The translations under genes and the position numbers were made by a program. DNA of 64,000 nucleotides from Levilactobacillus andaensis (GTDB lineage: Bacteria > Bacillota > Bacilli > Lactobacillales > Lactobacillaceae), in assembly GCF_016861695.1 (NCBI RefSeq), contig NZ_BOLP01000002.1, positions 92,369-156,368 on the forward strand, read 5' to 3'. This document shows positions 8,062 to 16,791 of the stretch, piece by piece. Each line of letters opens with the position of its first letter. The first letter of the stretch is position 1. The notes under the pieces are model-generated. The model was not told where the DNA came from. It did not search any database and was given only the letters and a program-made list of their open reading frames with translations.

Positions 8062-9453
8062 TCACCGAGGTAGGGTCACCATAAAAACGCTGCCCTGCGG
8101 TTGATTGTCCCGCACTACAATTTGGCCATGACTCAACGTGACCAACTGCTGAACAATGGCGAGGCCCAAACCGTTACCGGCAACGCTATTGCGCACGCTA
8201 CTGGCACGGTAGAATCGGCCAAAAATTAGTTTCTTTTGGTCATCTGGCACACCAATGCCTTGGTCGGCAATAGCCAGTGTAACGGTCTGATCATCGGCTG
8301 TCAGACTCACGGTAATCGGCGTTTCCGCTGGCGAATACTTCTGTGCATTATTCAACAGGCTGATTAAAATCTGTTCAATACTGTCTTGATGGGCTTGTGC
8401 CGTCACCTGCGGCTGAATCTTTGTCCTGATTGGTCGCGTCATGACGTCGCTATAGTGTGTTGCGGTCGCCTGGACCACCGCACTCAAATCAACCGCCGTT
8501 GTTTTCAGTTCCAATCGGTTAGCCCGCGACAGTTTCAGCAGACTCTCCACCAGCCGTTGCATGCGTTCCGATTCCTGGTCAATGTACTTTAACGCGGTCG
8601 GAATGACCTCTGGATGAGCGTCTCCCCGACGATCGACGAGGGACACATACCCGCGAATCGTCGCAATCGGCGTCTTTAATTCATGAGACGCGTTAGACAC
8701 GAAGCGGCGATCCGCCTGTTCCTGGTCACTCAACGATTTCAGTAACTGGTTGAACGCCACCGTCAGATCATGTACTTCCTGGGGTGAATCCGGCACTGGC
8801 AACTGCCGCTTGTAGTTGTTCGAAATATCTTGGTTAATCACCTTCGTCGTGCCGGTCAACTCAACTAGTGGTCGATTTAGCTTACGCGCCAACAGGTAAA
8901 TGAACCAGGTCCCGATAATCAGAAAGACTAATGCTATCAATAGAATCAAGCGAATCAACAGCCACAATAATGCCGTAAGTCCATTCAACTTGACCCAAAT
9001 ATCGTAGCGCACACTCGGGTCTGCCTTGTTCGTCGACAAGTCCGAAGCGCGGACGTGGTAAAACAACCCAGTCTTCGTGGCATAGTGTGTATTAGCAGTG
9101 AGGTGGGTCACCGACCCCTGGTCCTTAGTCGCCAAAAAGGCCTTGGCATTTGGCGAGTACAAGTAACGCTGCTTCTTCCCTTGCTGGGCCACACTGATGC
9201 GAACAAAGGTCGTGTCGGTATCCATCGAACTGCCCATCCGCCACCAATACCAGTCGTTGCGGTTCGCAATGAAGCTGCGTTTGAGGCCGCGGACAATGCC
9301 TAACGCTTCGTGGCGTTGCACCTGAAACTGTTTTAACCCGACAACGGAAATAATCACGCTACTCAAAATCACGGTAATACCGAGTAACAATAGCGCATAA
9401 ACTTTGGTAATCTTGGCGGCACTGGTATTAAATATGTTTTTCTTCATCGCCAT
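8062..9453 (-). CDS. sensor histidine kinase
   Basis: 463 residues: membrane segment 20-40, extracellular sensor loop of about 115 residues, second membrane segment 158-186, HAMP 187-245, HisKA with phosphorylated His257 in FVSNASHELKTPIA, and HATPase with N box (LLNNAQKYS), G1 box (ADQGIGVP) and G2 box (GNGLGLAIV). It overlaps the 3' end of the response-regulator gene by 26 bases; a start at the third codon (ATG 9447) is equally possible, and neither has a strong ribosome site, so translational coupling is likely. No target gene is evident; the small membrane proteins at 10267-10806 lie upstream. Confidence 0.93.
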   Translation of the reverse strand: MAMKKNIFNTSAAKITKVYALLLLGITVILSSVIISVVGLKQFQVQRHEALGIVRGLKRSFIANRNDWYWWRMGSSMDTDTTFVRISVAQQGKKQRYLYSPNAKAFLATKDQGSVTHLTANTHYATKTGLFYHVRASDLSTNKADPSVRYDIWVKLNGLTALLWLLIRLILLIALVFLIIGTWFIYLLARKLNRPLVELTGTTKVINQDISNNYKRQLPVPDSPQEVHDLTVAFNQLLKSLSDQEQADRRFVSNASHELKTPIATIRGYVSLVDRRGDAHPEVIPTALKYIDQESERMQRLVESLLKLSRANRLELKTTAVDLSAVVQATATHYSDVMTRPIRTKIQPQVTAQAHQDSIEQILISLLNNAQKYSPAETPITVSLTADDQTVTLAIADQGIGVPDDQKKLIFGRFYRASSVRNSVAGNGLGLAIVQQLVTLSHGQIVVRDNQPQGSVFMVTLPR

Positions 9454-10135
9454 CGCCCGTCAATCTGTACCCGACACCCCGCACGGTCTGAATCAGTTGC
9501 CCGGGGATGCCGGCTTTTAGCTTGTTTCGCAGGTAACGGACGTAGACATCCACAATGTTGATTTGCCCCTCAAAACTGGTTCCCCACACGGCATCCAGCA
9601 GATCATCACGCGTCATGACCTCATCCTCATGCTGCATAAAGACCAGTAAGAGGTCGAACTCCCGCTGGGTCAGCTGAATCTCTACGTCATTGCCGAAGAC
9701 TTGCCGCGTCTTGGTATCCAGCGAGATAGGCCCCACTCGAAACTTCTTATCATTGATATTCTTAACCACATTACGCCGCAAAATGACCCGGATACGGGCT
9801 AAAAGTTCTTCCGTCTCAAATGGTTTAGTGATGTAATCATCGGCGCCAGCGTCTAACCCCGACACCTTATCACCTATGTAATTTCTAGCCGTCATCATGA
9901 TGATGGGGACGTCGTAATGCCGCCGAATCTTACGCAAAACACCCAACCCATCGATTCCTGGTAACATCCAATCTAAGATGATCAATGAAATTTCAGACTG
10001 ATGCTGTGCAAATTGAGCTAAGGCGTCCTCGCCACTCGCACAGGCAATCACATCGTACTCTTCAAAACCGAGCTCGGCACTCAACAGCGTCCGCAGCCCC
10101 TCTTCATCTTCTACTAAAAGTATGGTCACTTTCAA
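9428..10135 (-). CDS. OmpR/PhoB-family response regulator
   Basis: 235 residues. Receiver domain with acidic pocket (VEDEE, 8-12), phospho-acceptor Asp55 in ILDWMLPG and conserved Lys in ITKPFE (about 106); C-terminal winged helix ends in the typical YLRNKLKAG...TVRGVGYRL. It is the partner of the overlapping histidine kinase and should act as a DNA-binding activator or repressor on direct-repeat sites. Confidence 0.95.
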   Translation of the reverse strand: MKVTILLVEDEEGLRTLLSAELGFEEYDVIACASGEDALAQFAQHQSEISLIILDWMLPGIDGLGVLRKIRRHYDVPIIMMTARNYIGDKVSGLDAGADDYITKPFETEELLARIRVILRRNVVKNINDKKFRVGPISLDTKTRQVFGNDVEIQLTQREFDLLLVFMQHEDEVMTRDDLLDAVWGTSFEGQINIVDVYVRYLRNKLKAGIPGQLIQTVRGVGYRLTGDGDEEKHI

Positions 10136-10266
10136 ACTATGGCTTCCCCTCGATAACCGTCATGCGGTTACACGTGTTAATGGGTTAATTCTACCATCTT
10201 TTAGCCGGCTAACGAGGCGATGACCCGCTTTCTAACCCAATCTTAAACGAGTTTCCGCATTATGCC

Positions 10267-10617
10267 CTAACCGGTTGTTTGCCGCCCCAACCGAAAAACA
10301 TATCCGCTATGGACAATAACTAGAAGTACCAAAATGACTGGCTGATACCACGCAAATCCAAACATCGCATTCAGCGCAAATTGTACCACGACGGCAAGGA
10401 TGACATCCGTTACTCCTAGCCATAGCCAACTCCATGCTGTATAGCGATGCTGGTAGTGGTAACGTCTGTCGCCAACCCAGAGAATGACTAACAAGACCAG
10501 TCCAATCCAGCTCAATAGCCCGTGATAAGTTCCCGTGCTAAATACCAAGTACCACCACAATAAATAGCTCAGCAACAAAATTGTCCGAATCGCCGACCAC
10601 CACTTTGCCATCGTCAA
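10267..10617 (-). CDS. small multi-pass membrane protein of unknown function
   Basis: 116 residues, rich in Trp and Leu, with about four predicted membrane helices (near residues 10-27, 33-50, 62-85 and 90-108). No family recognised. It follows the 57-residue membrane protein gene at 10633-10806 by 15 bases on the same strand, so the two are probably co-transcribed; it ends 131 bases before the response-regulator gene. Confidence 0.7.
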   Translation of the reverse strand: MTMAKWWSAIRTILLLSYLLWWYLVFSTGTYHGLLSWIGLVLLVILWVGDRRYHYQHRYTAWSWLWLGVTDVILAVVVQFALNAMFGFAWYQPVILVLLVIVHSGYVFRLGRQTTG

Positions 10618-10632
10618 CTTCCCTTCACCAAA

Positions 10633-10806
10633 CTATTTAAACAGCGACCGCCCAACATCTTGACTAAAGACGATCAGCGCAAAGCCGACTAATGCCGACG
10701 TTGCCGCAACCGTCACCTGAAACATCATCCCGTAAAGGACGATAACGACCCCTACAATCGCCAACAGATCTCCTAAAAAACTATGCCGCCGCATTCCCTT
10801 TTGCAT
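10633..10806 (-). CDS. 57-residue membrane protein
   Basis: Short frame beginning MQKGMRRHSFLGDL and ending VFSQDVGRSLFK. It has a basic start followed by two hydrophobic stretches (LLAIVGVVIVLYGMMF and VAATSALVGFALIVF), the pattern of a two-helix membrane protein. AAGGGG precedes the ATG. Forms a likely operon with the membrane protein at 10267-10617. Function unknown. Confidence 0.7.
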   Translation of the reverse strand: MQKGMRRHSFLGDLLAIVGVVIVLYGMMFQVTVAATSALVGFALIVFSQDVGRSLFK

Positions 10807-11042
10807 GTGCCATTCCCCTTATCCCCAAAAATTAATTCTCTGTCATTTGTTAATCCCAACTTTAGCAGATGTCGCCGTCAGGTCAAACCAAAACGTCTTA
10901 CAAATATTGTTATATCAACGATTGCCGCCACTTGGGCATTTCTAAATGGCCGTGTCTCCCCACAACTATTTGTGTGAATTCATGAAGGCCAGTAAATCAT
11001 CTGCAATCAAAAATATTGATACCACCCTCTTCTGCATTAGGC

Positions 11043-11048
11043 TATAAT
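11043..11048 (+). promoter_or_regulatory. -10 box of the ABC importer operon
   Basis: TATAAT 54 bases before the first ATG. No good -35 at 17 bases; TTGATA at 11017-11022 would need a 20-base spacer, so activation by a regulator is possible. Confidence 0.5.
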
Positions 11049-11101
11049 AAGGCAGACTGCTCAGCGACCGAAAATACCTATCTGGAAAGGAGGGGCTCCC
11101 T

Positions 11102-12142
11102 ATGCGCGCAACACTTCAAGACATTACCTTGGCCTATGATCAGCACACGACTGTTCTCAAAAATTTCACCTGTACTATTCCGACTGGCGAACTGGTCGCC
11201 CTCCTCGGCCCCAGCGGCAGTGGCAAGTCGACCATTCTCAACCTGCTGGCCGGCCTGCTGACCCCCGATGCTGGGCAGATTCTATTTGACCAGACCAACG
11301 TGACACACCAAGACAGCCGCCAACGCAACATTGGTATGGTCTTTCAGGACTACGCGCTCTATCCACATCTCAGTGTACGTGACAATATCGCTTTCCCCCT
11401 GAAAATGGCCCACGTCAAAAAGGCCGCTCGCCAACAGCGCGTGACAGAATTAGCGAAGCTGGTCCAAATCACCGACCAACTGGCTAAATTTCCCCGAGAA
11501 CTTTCCGGGGGACAACAACAGCGGGTGGCCCTGGCCCGCGCCTTAGCCAAGCATCCCCAACTTCTGTTACTCGACGAACCACTCTCCAGTCTCGACACCA
11601 CACTCCGGGAAGAATTACGGACCGTCATTCATGACGTTCAGCGGGCCACCGGCGTCACGACCCTTTTTGTCACCCACAATCAGGAGGACGCCCTGCAGAT
11701 TGCGGACCACATCATGCTCTTGGCAAACGGTCGCCTGCAACAAGTCGGCACCGGCCATGACCTCTATGTGCATCCGCAAAACCTGACCGTGGCCCAATTC
11801 ATCGGCCGTCCCCAACTCAATCTATGGCCAGTGGCCACCCTGCCTGCTGGGCTACGCGCTAGTCTGCCAGCAACCCTATTGGCTCAGGCAACGACGCTGG
11901 GCATTCGCAGTGAGGCCATCCATTTAGCCACTACGCCTGCCGCGGCCCATTTTACAGCCACCATCACCCAGCAACGCCAACTCGGTCGCGACACGCTGAC
12001 CAGTCTCCAAGCAGCCACTAGTCTGATCAGTACCACCATCCCGCGGACTGACCAAACGACGTTGCCCCTCACCGTTGACCGACATGGCTGTCAGCTCTTC
12101 TCGGCTACCGGAGATTGCCTCTGGACGGGGGCCGACCAATGA
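11102..12142 (+). CDS. sugar-type ABC importer, ATP-binding protein (UgpC/MsmK family)
   Basis: 346 residues: Walker A GPSGSGKST (37-45), signature LSGGQQQRVALARAL, Walker B LLLLDEPLSSLD, switch His in FVTHNQ, and a C-terminal TOBE-type regulatory domain (about 240-346). It energises uptake by the two permeases and the lipoprotein encoded immediately downstream. GGAAAGGAGGGG precedes the start. The stop codon overlaps the next start as ATGA. Confidence 0.93.
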   Translation: MRATLQDITLAYDQHTTVLKNFTCTIPTGELVALLGPSGSGKSTILNLLAGLLTPDAGQILFDQTNVTHQDSRQRNIGMVFQDYALYPHLSVRDNIAFPLKMAHVKKAARQQRVTELAKLVQITDQLAKFPRELSGGQQQRVALARALAKHPQLLLLDEPLSSLDTTLREELRTVIHDVQRATGVTTLFVTHNQEDALQIADHIMLLANGRLQQVGTGHDLYVHPQNLTVAQFIGRPQLNLWPVATLPAGLRASLPATLLAQATTLGIRSEAIHLATTPAAAHFTATITQQRQLGRDTLTSLQAATSLISTTIPRTDQTTLPLTVDRHGCQLFSATGDCLWTGADQ

Positions 12143-13047
12143 TCAATTCCCGTCCCAATCTGAAGTCAACATTAAAGGCCGCGCTCTATTTAACGCCGTT
12201 ACTGCTGATCACCCTGTTGTTCACCGTTTGGCCGCTGATAAATGCCTTTCTGATGAGCAGCTATACCAAATACAACTACTATACCAACCAGATCAGCGCG
12301 CTGGGTTGGGCAAACTTCATCTATCTCTGGCACGACCCGACCTTTCACCTCGCCGTCCGCAACACCTTGATTCTGGTGCTACTGGTCATGCCGATCACGG
12401 TCGCCTTATCCTTGCTGATTGCGCTCGGTTTGAATCACAATCAACACCTGGCCGGCCTGTTACGGACGATTTATTTCTTACCATTCGTCACATCAACCGT
12501 CGCTATTGGTCTGGTCTGGAACTGGATTTTCCGACTAGATGGTGGCCTGCTAAATGCTATCTTGGGCAAATTTGGCCTGCACGCCATCGACTGGCTCAAC
12601 GACCCCCACTACGCCCTGTTCGCGCTCAGTATCGTCTGTATGTGGCAGGGATTAGGCGTTAATATCATTTTATTTTTAGCCGGACTCAACCATATCGACC
12701 AACGTTACGCGAGAGTGGCCGAGCTGGACGGCGCTAACGCTTGGCAACGCTTTACGACCATCACGGGACCCCTCTTACTCCCAATGACCGTACTGATCAT
12801 CGTCAACACCAGCGTTACCAATTTCAAAGTGTTCGACCAGGTCTACGCGCTCTTTCACGGCTCGGCCGGTCCCGGCAACGCCGACCTGACCATGATGTAC
12901 TACCTCTACCAGAAATTTTACGTCGAAAATCAGGTCACCATCGCCGCGGCCAGCGGAATCGTACTGTTCGCCTTCGTTGGCGGATTGACGCTCCTGACCT
13001 ACGCCGTTTACCGCCACCGGCAACACCAGTTAGGCGGGTGGTCATGA
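12139..13047 (+). CDS. ABC importer permease, UgpA-like
   Basis: 302 residues from the ATG at 12139 (MINSRPNLKS), which overlaps the previous stop as ATGA; an in-frame ATG at 12115 would overlap more and is less likely. Six membrane segments and the EAA-loop region ELDGANAWQRFTTITGPLL characteristic of the MalF/UgpA family. Second gene of the four-gene importer operon. Confidence 0.92.
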   Translation: MINSRPNLKSTLKAALYLTPLLLITLLFTVWPLINAFLMSSYTKYNYYTNQISALGWANFIYLWHDPTFHLAVRNTLILVLLVMPITVALSLLIALGLNHNQHLAGLLRTIYFLPFVTSTVAIGLVWNWIFRLDGGLLNAILGKFGLHAIDWLNDPHYALFALSIVCMWQGLGVNIILFLAGLNHIDQRYARVAELDGANAWQRFTTITGPLLLPMTVLIIVNTSVTNFKVFDQVYALFHGSAGPGNADLTMMYYLYQKFYVENQVTIAAASGIVLFAFVGGLTLLTYAVYRHRQHQLGGWS

Positions 13048-13874
13048 TGAACCGCCTGCTAAATGGCCTCCGCACGTTCTGTCTGTTACTGGGGGCGGCC
13101 CTCATGCTCCTGCCCTTCATCTGGATGCTGCTGACCAGCCTCCAACCAGCCAGCACCACGCTCAGTGTGCCGACCAACTGGCTACCGCAAGCCCTGCAGT
13201 GGGGTAACTACCTCAACGTTTGGCAGGCAGCTCCCTTTGCCCGCTACTGTCTCAACTCGCTACTGGTCACCAGTGTCACCACGATTGGCCAACTGCTCAC
13301 CAGCATTCTGGCGGCTTTTGCCTTCACCCATCTTCAATTCTACGGCCGCCGCGTTCTCTTTGGCCTGCTACTAGCTCTGATGCTGGTGCCGGGTGAGCTC
13401 TTACTGATTCCAAACTTTGTCACGCTGGCCCATCTGCACTGGATCAACACCTACGCCGCCCTAGTCGTGCCGTGGCTGGCCAGCATCTTCATGTTCATCA
13501 CGCTCCATCAGGCCTTCCGTGCACAACCTAAAACACTGTACTACGCGGCGCACATCGACGGCGCCAGCGATTGGCAATACCTGTGGCACGTCCTCGTTCC
13601 CACCAATCGCCCCATCATCACGGCCGTGGCGTTGCTCCAGGTCATCGGCTCGTGGAACGCATTCATGTGGCCTTTGATCGTCACCAATGACGACCGGTTG
13701 CGCACGTTGCCTGTCGGTCTCATGGCGTTTACCAGCGACCAAGGCACCAACTATCCTCTGTTGATGGCCGCAACCGTCTGCGTCATTTTACCCCTGATTC
13801 TGCTCTACTTCGGGCTTCAAAAATATCTGATTCTGGGAATGACCACGTCCCCAGCGAAAGGCAAGTCACTATGA
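13044..13874 (+). CDS. ABC importer permease, UgpE-like
   Basis: 276 residues from MMNRLLNGLRTF; the start overlaps the previous stop as ATGA. Frames further upstream are only shadows of the previous gene. Six membrane segments; EAA loop AAHIDGASDWQYLWHVLVP as in MalG/UgpE permeases. Forms the transmembrane heterodimer with the preceding permease. Confidence 0.92.
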   Translation: MMNRLLNGLRTFCLLLGAALMLLPFIWMLLTSLQPASTTLSVPTNWLPQALQWGNYLNVWQAAPFARYCLNSLLVTSVTTIGQLLTSILAAFAFTHLQFYGRRVLFGLLLALMLVPGELLLIPNFVTLAHLHWINTYAALVVPWLASIFMFITLHQAFRAQPKTLYYAAHIDGASDWQYLWHVLVPTNRPIITAVALLQVIGSWNAFMWPLIVTNDDRLRTLPVGLMAFTSDQGTNYPLLMAATVCVILPLILLYFGLQKYLILGMTTSPAKGKSL

Positions 13875-15112
13875 AATTATTCCGTTACTTCTTAACCAGC
13901 CTCAGCGCTATCCTTCTATTGGGAACACTGAGCGCCTGTTCTCAGGCTAAAACGACCACTAACAAACGGGTCACCATCACCTTCTGGCACGGGATGACCG
14001 GTGACCACCAACAAGCACTTAACAAAATGATTCAGGACTTCAACCACTCTCAATCGACCTATAAGGTGGTCGGGAGCTCACAGGGAAACTTCGGCAACGT
14101 CCAGCAAAAAATCACAGCGGCCGCAAAGTCCCACACGCTGCCAACGATGGCCCAGACGACCTATACCGACGTCCCCGACTACGTTCACGGCAACTTCATC
14201 GTGCCGTTGAACGCCTACGTTGACTCGGCCAAGCTCAAGCAGGTGGTCCCGAGCCTGCGCCAATCCAGCCAGTATCAAGGGAAAACGTACGCCTGGCCAT
14301 TTTCCAAGTCCGCACGGATTCTCTTCTATAATCGTGACCTGCTCAAAAAGACTGGCCTACGGGTTCCGCGGACTTGGGGCGAGCTGCAACGCGACAGTGT
14401 GCGGGCCAAGGCTCAAGGACTGAATGGTCTCGCCCTCGATCAGAGTTTCACGGCGGAACTAAACAATTTAGCCACGCAAGCGGGCACACCATTAATGACA
14501 CCGCATCCCCAACTAACCAGCCCGAAAATGATTGCGGCGACCCACGTGATCACGGACATGCTCAAGCAGAAAACGGCCACGACGGCGGGCACGGACGGCT
14601 TCGGCAACGTCAAATTTTTCAAGGGCAAGACCCTCTTCTATAGTGGCTCGTCCGCGGCACTCGGCATCATGGCCGCCAGCACACCTAAGGGATTCCACTG
14701 GAGAACGGCCGTCCTGCCGAGCTATCGCGGGAAGTCTGCGACCAGCATTTCCGGCAACGACCTCGTGCTCTTCAAGTCAGCATCTAAAGCCCAACGTAAG
14801 GGCGCGGCGGCCTTCATGCAGTTCTTGTTGACCAAACGAGAGACCGTGAAGTGGGCCAAGGCCACGGGCTATCTGCCACTGACGAAGACGGCATTGAAGA
14901 GCCAAGACTATCGCCAGTACTTGGCCAAGAATCCAACGGCTAAAGCGGCGGTCAAGTCCCTCCCCATCGGCTTTCAAGACAAGGCGTTCTATGGCTACAG
15001 CACGCAACTGAATGCGGTCAATCAGACTGTGAGCCAGTTGAGCACGCTGGAGGTCACACCAGAAAAGGGATTGGCCCAACTCAAAGCCCAATTGAATCGC
15101 GAACAGAAATAA
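13871..15112 (+). CDS. extracellular solute-binding lipoprotein, UgpB-like
   Basis: 413 residues. Signal peptide with lipobox LSAC (Cys about 23), then a type 1 cluster B/D sugar-binding fold beginning ITFWHGMTGDHQQALNKMI, closest by eye to UgpB-type glycerol-3-phosphate/oligosaccharide receptors. It delivers the ligand to the two permeases. The ATG overlaps the preceding stop as ATGA, so all four genes are translationally coupled. The ligand cannot be fixed from sequence; glycerol-3-phosphate diesters or a sugar are the main options. Confidence 0.9.
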   Translation: MKLFRYFLTSLSAILLLGTLSACSQAKTTTNKRVTITFWHGMTGDHQQALNKMIQDFNHSQSTYKVVGSSQGNFGNVQQKITAAAKSHTLPTMAQTTYTDVPDYVHGNFIVPLNAYVDSAKLKQVVPSLRQSSQYQGKTYAWPFSKSARILFYNRDLLKKTGLRVPRTWGELQRDSVRAKAQGLNGLALDQSFTAELNNLATQAGTPLMTPHPQLTSPKMIAATHVITDMLKQKTATTAGTDGFGNVKFFKGKTLFYSGSSAALGIMAASTPKGFHWRTAVLPSYRGKSATSISGNDLVLFKSASKAQRKGAAAFMQFLLTKRETVKWAKATGYLPLTKTALKSQDYRQYLAKNPTAKAAVKSLPIGFQDKAFYGYSTQLNAVNQTVSQLSTLEVTPEKGLAQLKAQLNREQK

Positions 15113-15114
15113 TA

Positions 15115-15160
15115 AAAATCAGGACAAGCCTCCCGCATGAAGGTTTGTCCTGATTTTTTT
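15115..15160 (+). terminator. terminator of the ABC importer operon
   Basis: AAAATCAGGACAAGCC / GGTTTGTCCTGATTTTTTT hairpin directly after the lipoprotein gene. Confidence 0.9.
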
Positions 15161-15369
15161 AGGATCACCGTTTAAGTCGATTGCTTAGAGCGACGTTATG
15201 GTGGTGTTATTTATCCGCATGTTTTTAAAATACGATTTCAGCAGTTTCCGCCTTGGTGCCTGGGCAGAACCGCGGGAAACATTACTACTAATACAGTATC
15301 AGAAATCATCTCCGCCAGCATGATAATGGTTTCTTTAAGTAACTGTATTTGTTCTTTCTTTGCCTCCAG

Positions 15370-16077
15370 TTAAGCTAGACTTTGAATCAGGCTCCCCAAG
15401 GTATTCCCAAAATTAATTACTGAAGTTACTGCCAAATCTTCATTATCCCCGGTAATCTGTAATGCTTCCAATTTGTCAGCCATCGCAGCTAAGTCTGCAT
15501 TTTGAGATTTGCTAAAACGACCCTTAAACAGATTGTAAACCTTTAACAGCGCTGTTCTGTCCATCTTATTTTCATCCGCTCCAGAGCCGTAGGAGTAAGG
15601 ACTCATTAGCTGACCACCCAGATCTTCGTAGCTATCATAAGTTCCAATTGAATGGTCTTGTAACCCTGAACTAGCCGACATCATAGCCCGACTGAACGAA
15701 ACAGAATCATTAGCTATCATCTTAGCTTTATTCACCGGTGCCTTGCCCGCCGTCAAATACTTCTTATAGATCCAGCCAGACTTGTTACCAGCCTTGATAT
15801 AGGCCAAAGTGCCCTTCTTACCATTGTTCTTAATGACAGCTTGCTTCGTCACGTACCAGGTCGTGTACTTGTAATGCTTCATCACATAGTGGCGTTTGCT
15901 CAGCTTGGCACTCGTGTAAATGTTCCCTTTCTTCCCATGATAGGCTTGACTAGCCACACTGGTCGTTGAAATGACCTTCACACGGCTCTTGGCGCTAGCC
16001 GACGTCGTTGCGGCTGGGACAACTAAAGCTAAACTTAATGTAGCTAAGACACTTGCTTTAACAAATTTTTTCATCAT
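15370..16077 (-). CDS. secreted protein with N-terminal SH3-like wall-binding module
   Basis: 235 residues from MMKKFVKAS (GGGAGA upstream; five codons further up are open but lack a ribosome site). Signal peptide ending near SASA, then a module of about 80 residues (YHGKKGNIYTS ... TWYVTKQAVIKNNGKK ... GWIYKKYL) that recurs in the CAP protein at 51394-52158 and resembles GW/SH3-type cell-wall-binding modules. The C-terminal 120 residues are helical and unassigned. It follows the secreted gene 16096-16644 by 18 bases, in one operon. Confidence 0.75.
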   Translation of the reverse strand: MMKKFVKASVLATLSLALVVPAATTSASAKSRVKVISTTSVASQAYHGKKGNIYTSAKLSKRHYVMKHYKYTTWYVTKQAVIKNNGKKGTLAYIKAGNKSGWIYKKYLTAGKAPVNKAKMIANDSVSFSRAMMSASSGLQDHSIGTYDSYEDLGGQLMSPYSYGSGADENKMDRTALLKVYNLFKGRFSKSQNADLAAMADKLEALQITGDNEDLAVTSVINFGNTLGSLIQSLA

Positions 16078-16095
16078 ATTTTTCTCTCCCATATT

Positions 16096-16644
16096 TTAGT
16101 TATTTTCAGCCCACAGCACAGTCCCTTTAGGATTGAAATGCTTGGCCATCTTCTTCGATGAATAGGAATATCTCCAGTTAACAGGTCTCGAGTTCGCGTT
16201 AAGCTCCTTAAGCACCTTAACCTTCTTGCCTTTATAGGTCTTGGTCGTCACCTTTTGATTGAGCACAGCACCCATATCATTTACCGTCTTCCAGCTGTCT
16301 AACATCCACCAAGGACTAGAACCAACAACCCCATTACCCATCTTAAAGGCAAAAGCCCAATCTTGATTTGTCTCGGTAATCGTAGGCCATTTTTTATTCG
16401 GGTTAAAGTAATGTAGGACGTCACCAGTGTTCTTCTTAGCGGTAATCTTCGTCCGTGCATAATGACCCTTTTCGTAGCGATACCAAGTCCGCCGCATATT
16501 CTTGGGATATGACTTCAACAGCGTCTTCTTTGCCGATTGAACCTTGGTTGCTGCTTGGGCGGTAGTCGTTGGTGTCGTGACGATTGCCACGGCCCCCATC
16601 GTTCCGGCCACTAACAGTGAGCCAATCAATTTTGACAATTTCAT
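16096..16644 (-). CDS. secreted protein of the TWYxY...FNPxG family
   Basis: 182 residues. Signal peptide with cleavage near AQA. Mature part opens with YPKNMRRTWYRYEKGHYART and ends with KMAKHFNPKGTVLWAENN; the same N- and C-terminal motifs occur in the two secreted proteins at 53344 and 53938, so this is a dispersed paralogue. No catalytic motif is visible. AGGAGGGG precedes the ATG. Its promoter carries a palindrome shared with the 54504 gene. First gene of an operon with 15370-16077. Confidence 0.78.
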   Translation of the reverse strand: MKLSKLIGSLLVAGTMGAVAIVTTPTTTAQAATKVQSAKKTLLKSYPKNMRRTWYRYEKGHYARTKITAKKNTGDVLHYFNPNKKWPTITETNQDWAFAFKMGNGVVGSSPWWMLDSWKTVNDMGAVLNQKVTTKTYKGKKVKVLKELNANSRPVNWRYSYSSKKMAKHFNPKGTVLWAENN

Positions 16645-16699
16645 CCTTAAATCCCCTCCTAATGTTTCTATTAATAATTAGTACCAACTCATAAACCTC

Positions 16700-16731
16700 A
16701 TTATACAAAACGGGGGTGACATAATATGTCA
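16700..16731 (-). promoter_or_regulatory. promoter with shared palindrome for the 16096-16644 gene
   Basis: Minus strand: perfect palindrome TGACATATTATGTCA (16731-16717), 11 bases, TATAAT (16705-16700). The palindrome replaces a proper -35 box. The same arrangement occurs at 54592-54623 before a paralogous gene. Confidence 0.6.
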
Positions 16732-16747
16732 TTTCAAACGTCGCCAC

Positions 16748-16790
16748 GAAAAAAAACGCCTAATAGTTTAATAACTACTAAGCGTTTTAC
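16748..16790 (-). terminator. terminator of the WYL regulator gene
   Basis: Minus-strand AACGCTTAGTAGTT / AACTATTAGGCGTT hairpin followed by a run of eight T. Confidence 0.85.
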
Positions 16791-16791
16791 T

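Noticed and set aside
12741..13043. N-terminal extension of the second ABC permease
   Set aside because: This part is a shadow of the preceding permease gene; the ATGA-coupled start at 13044 gives the normal family length.
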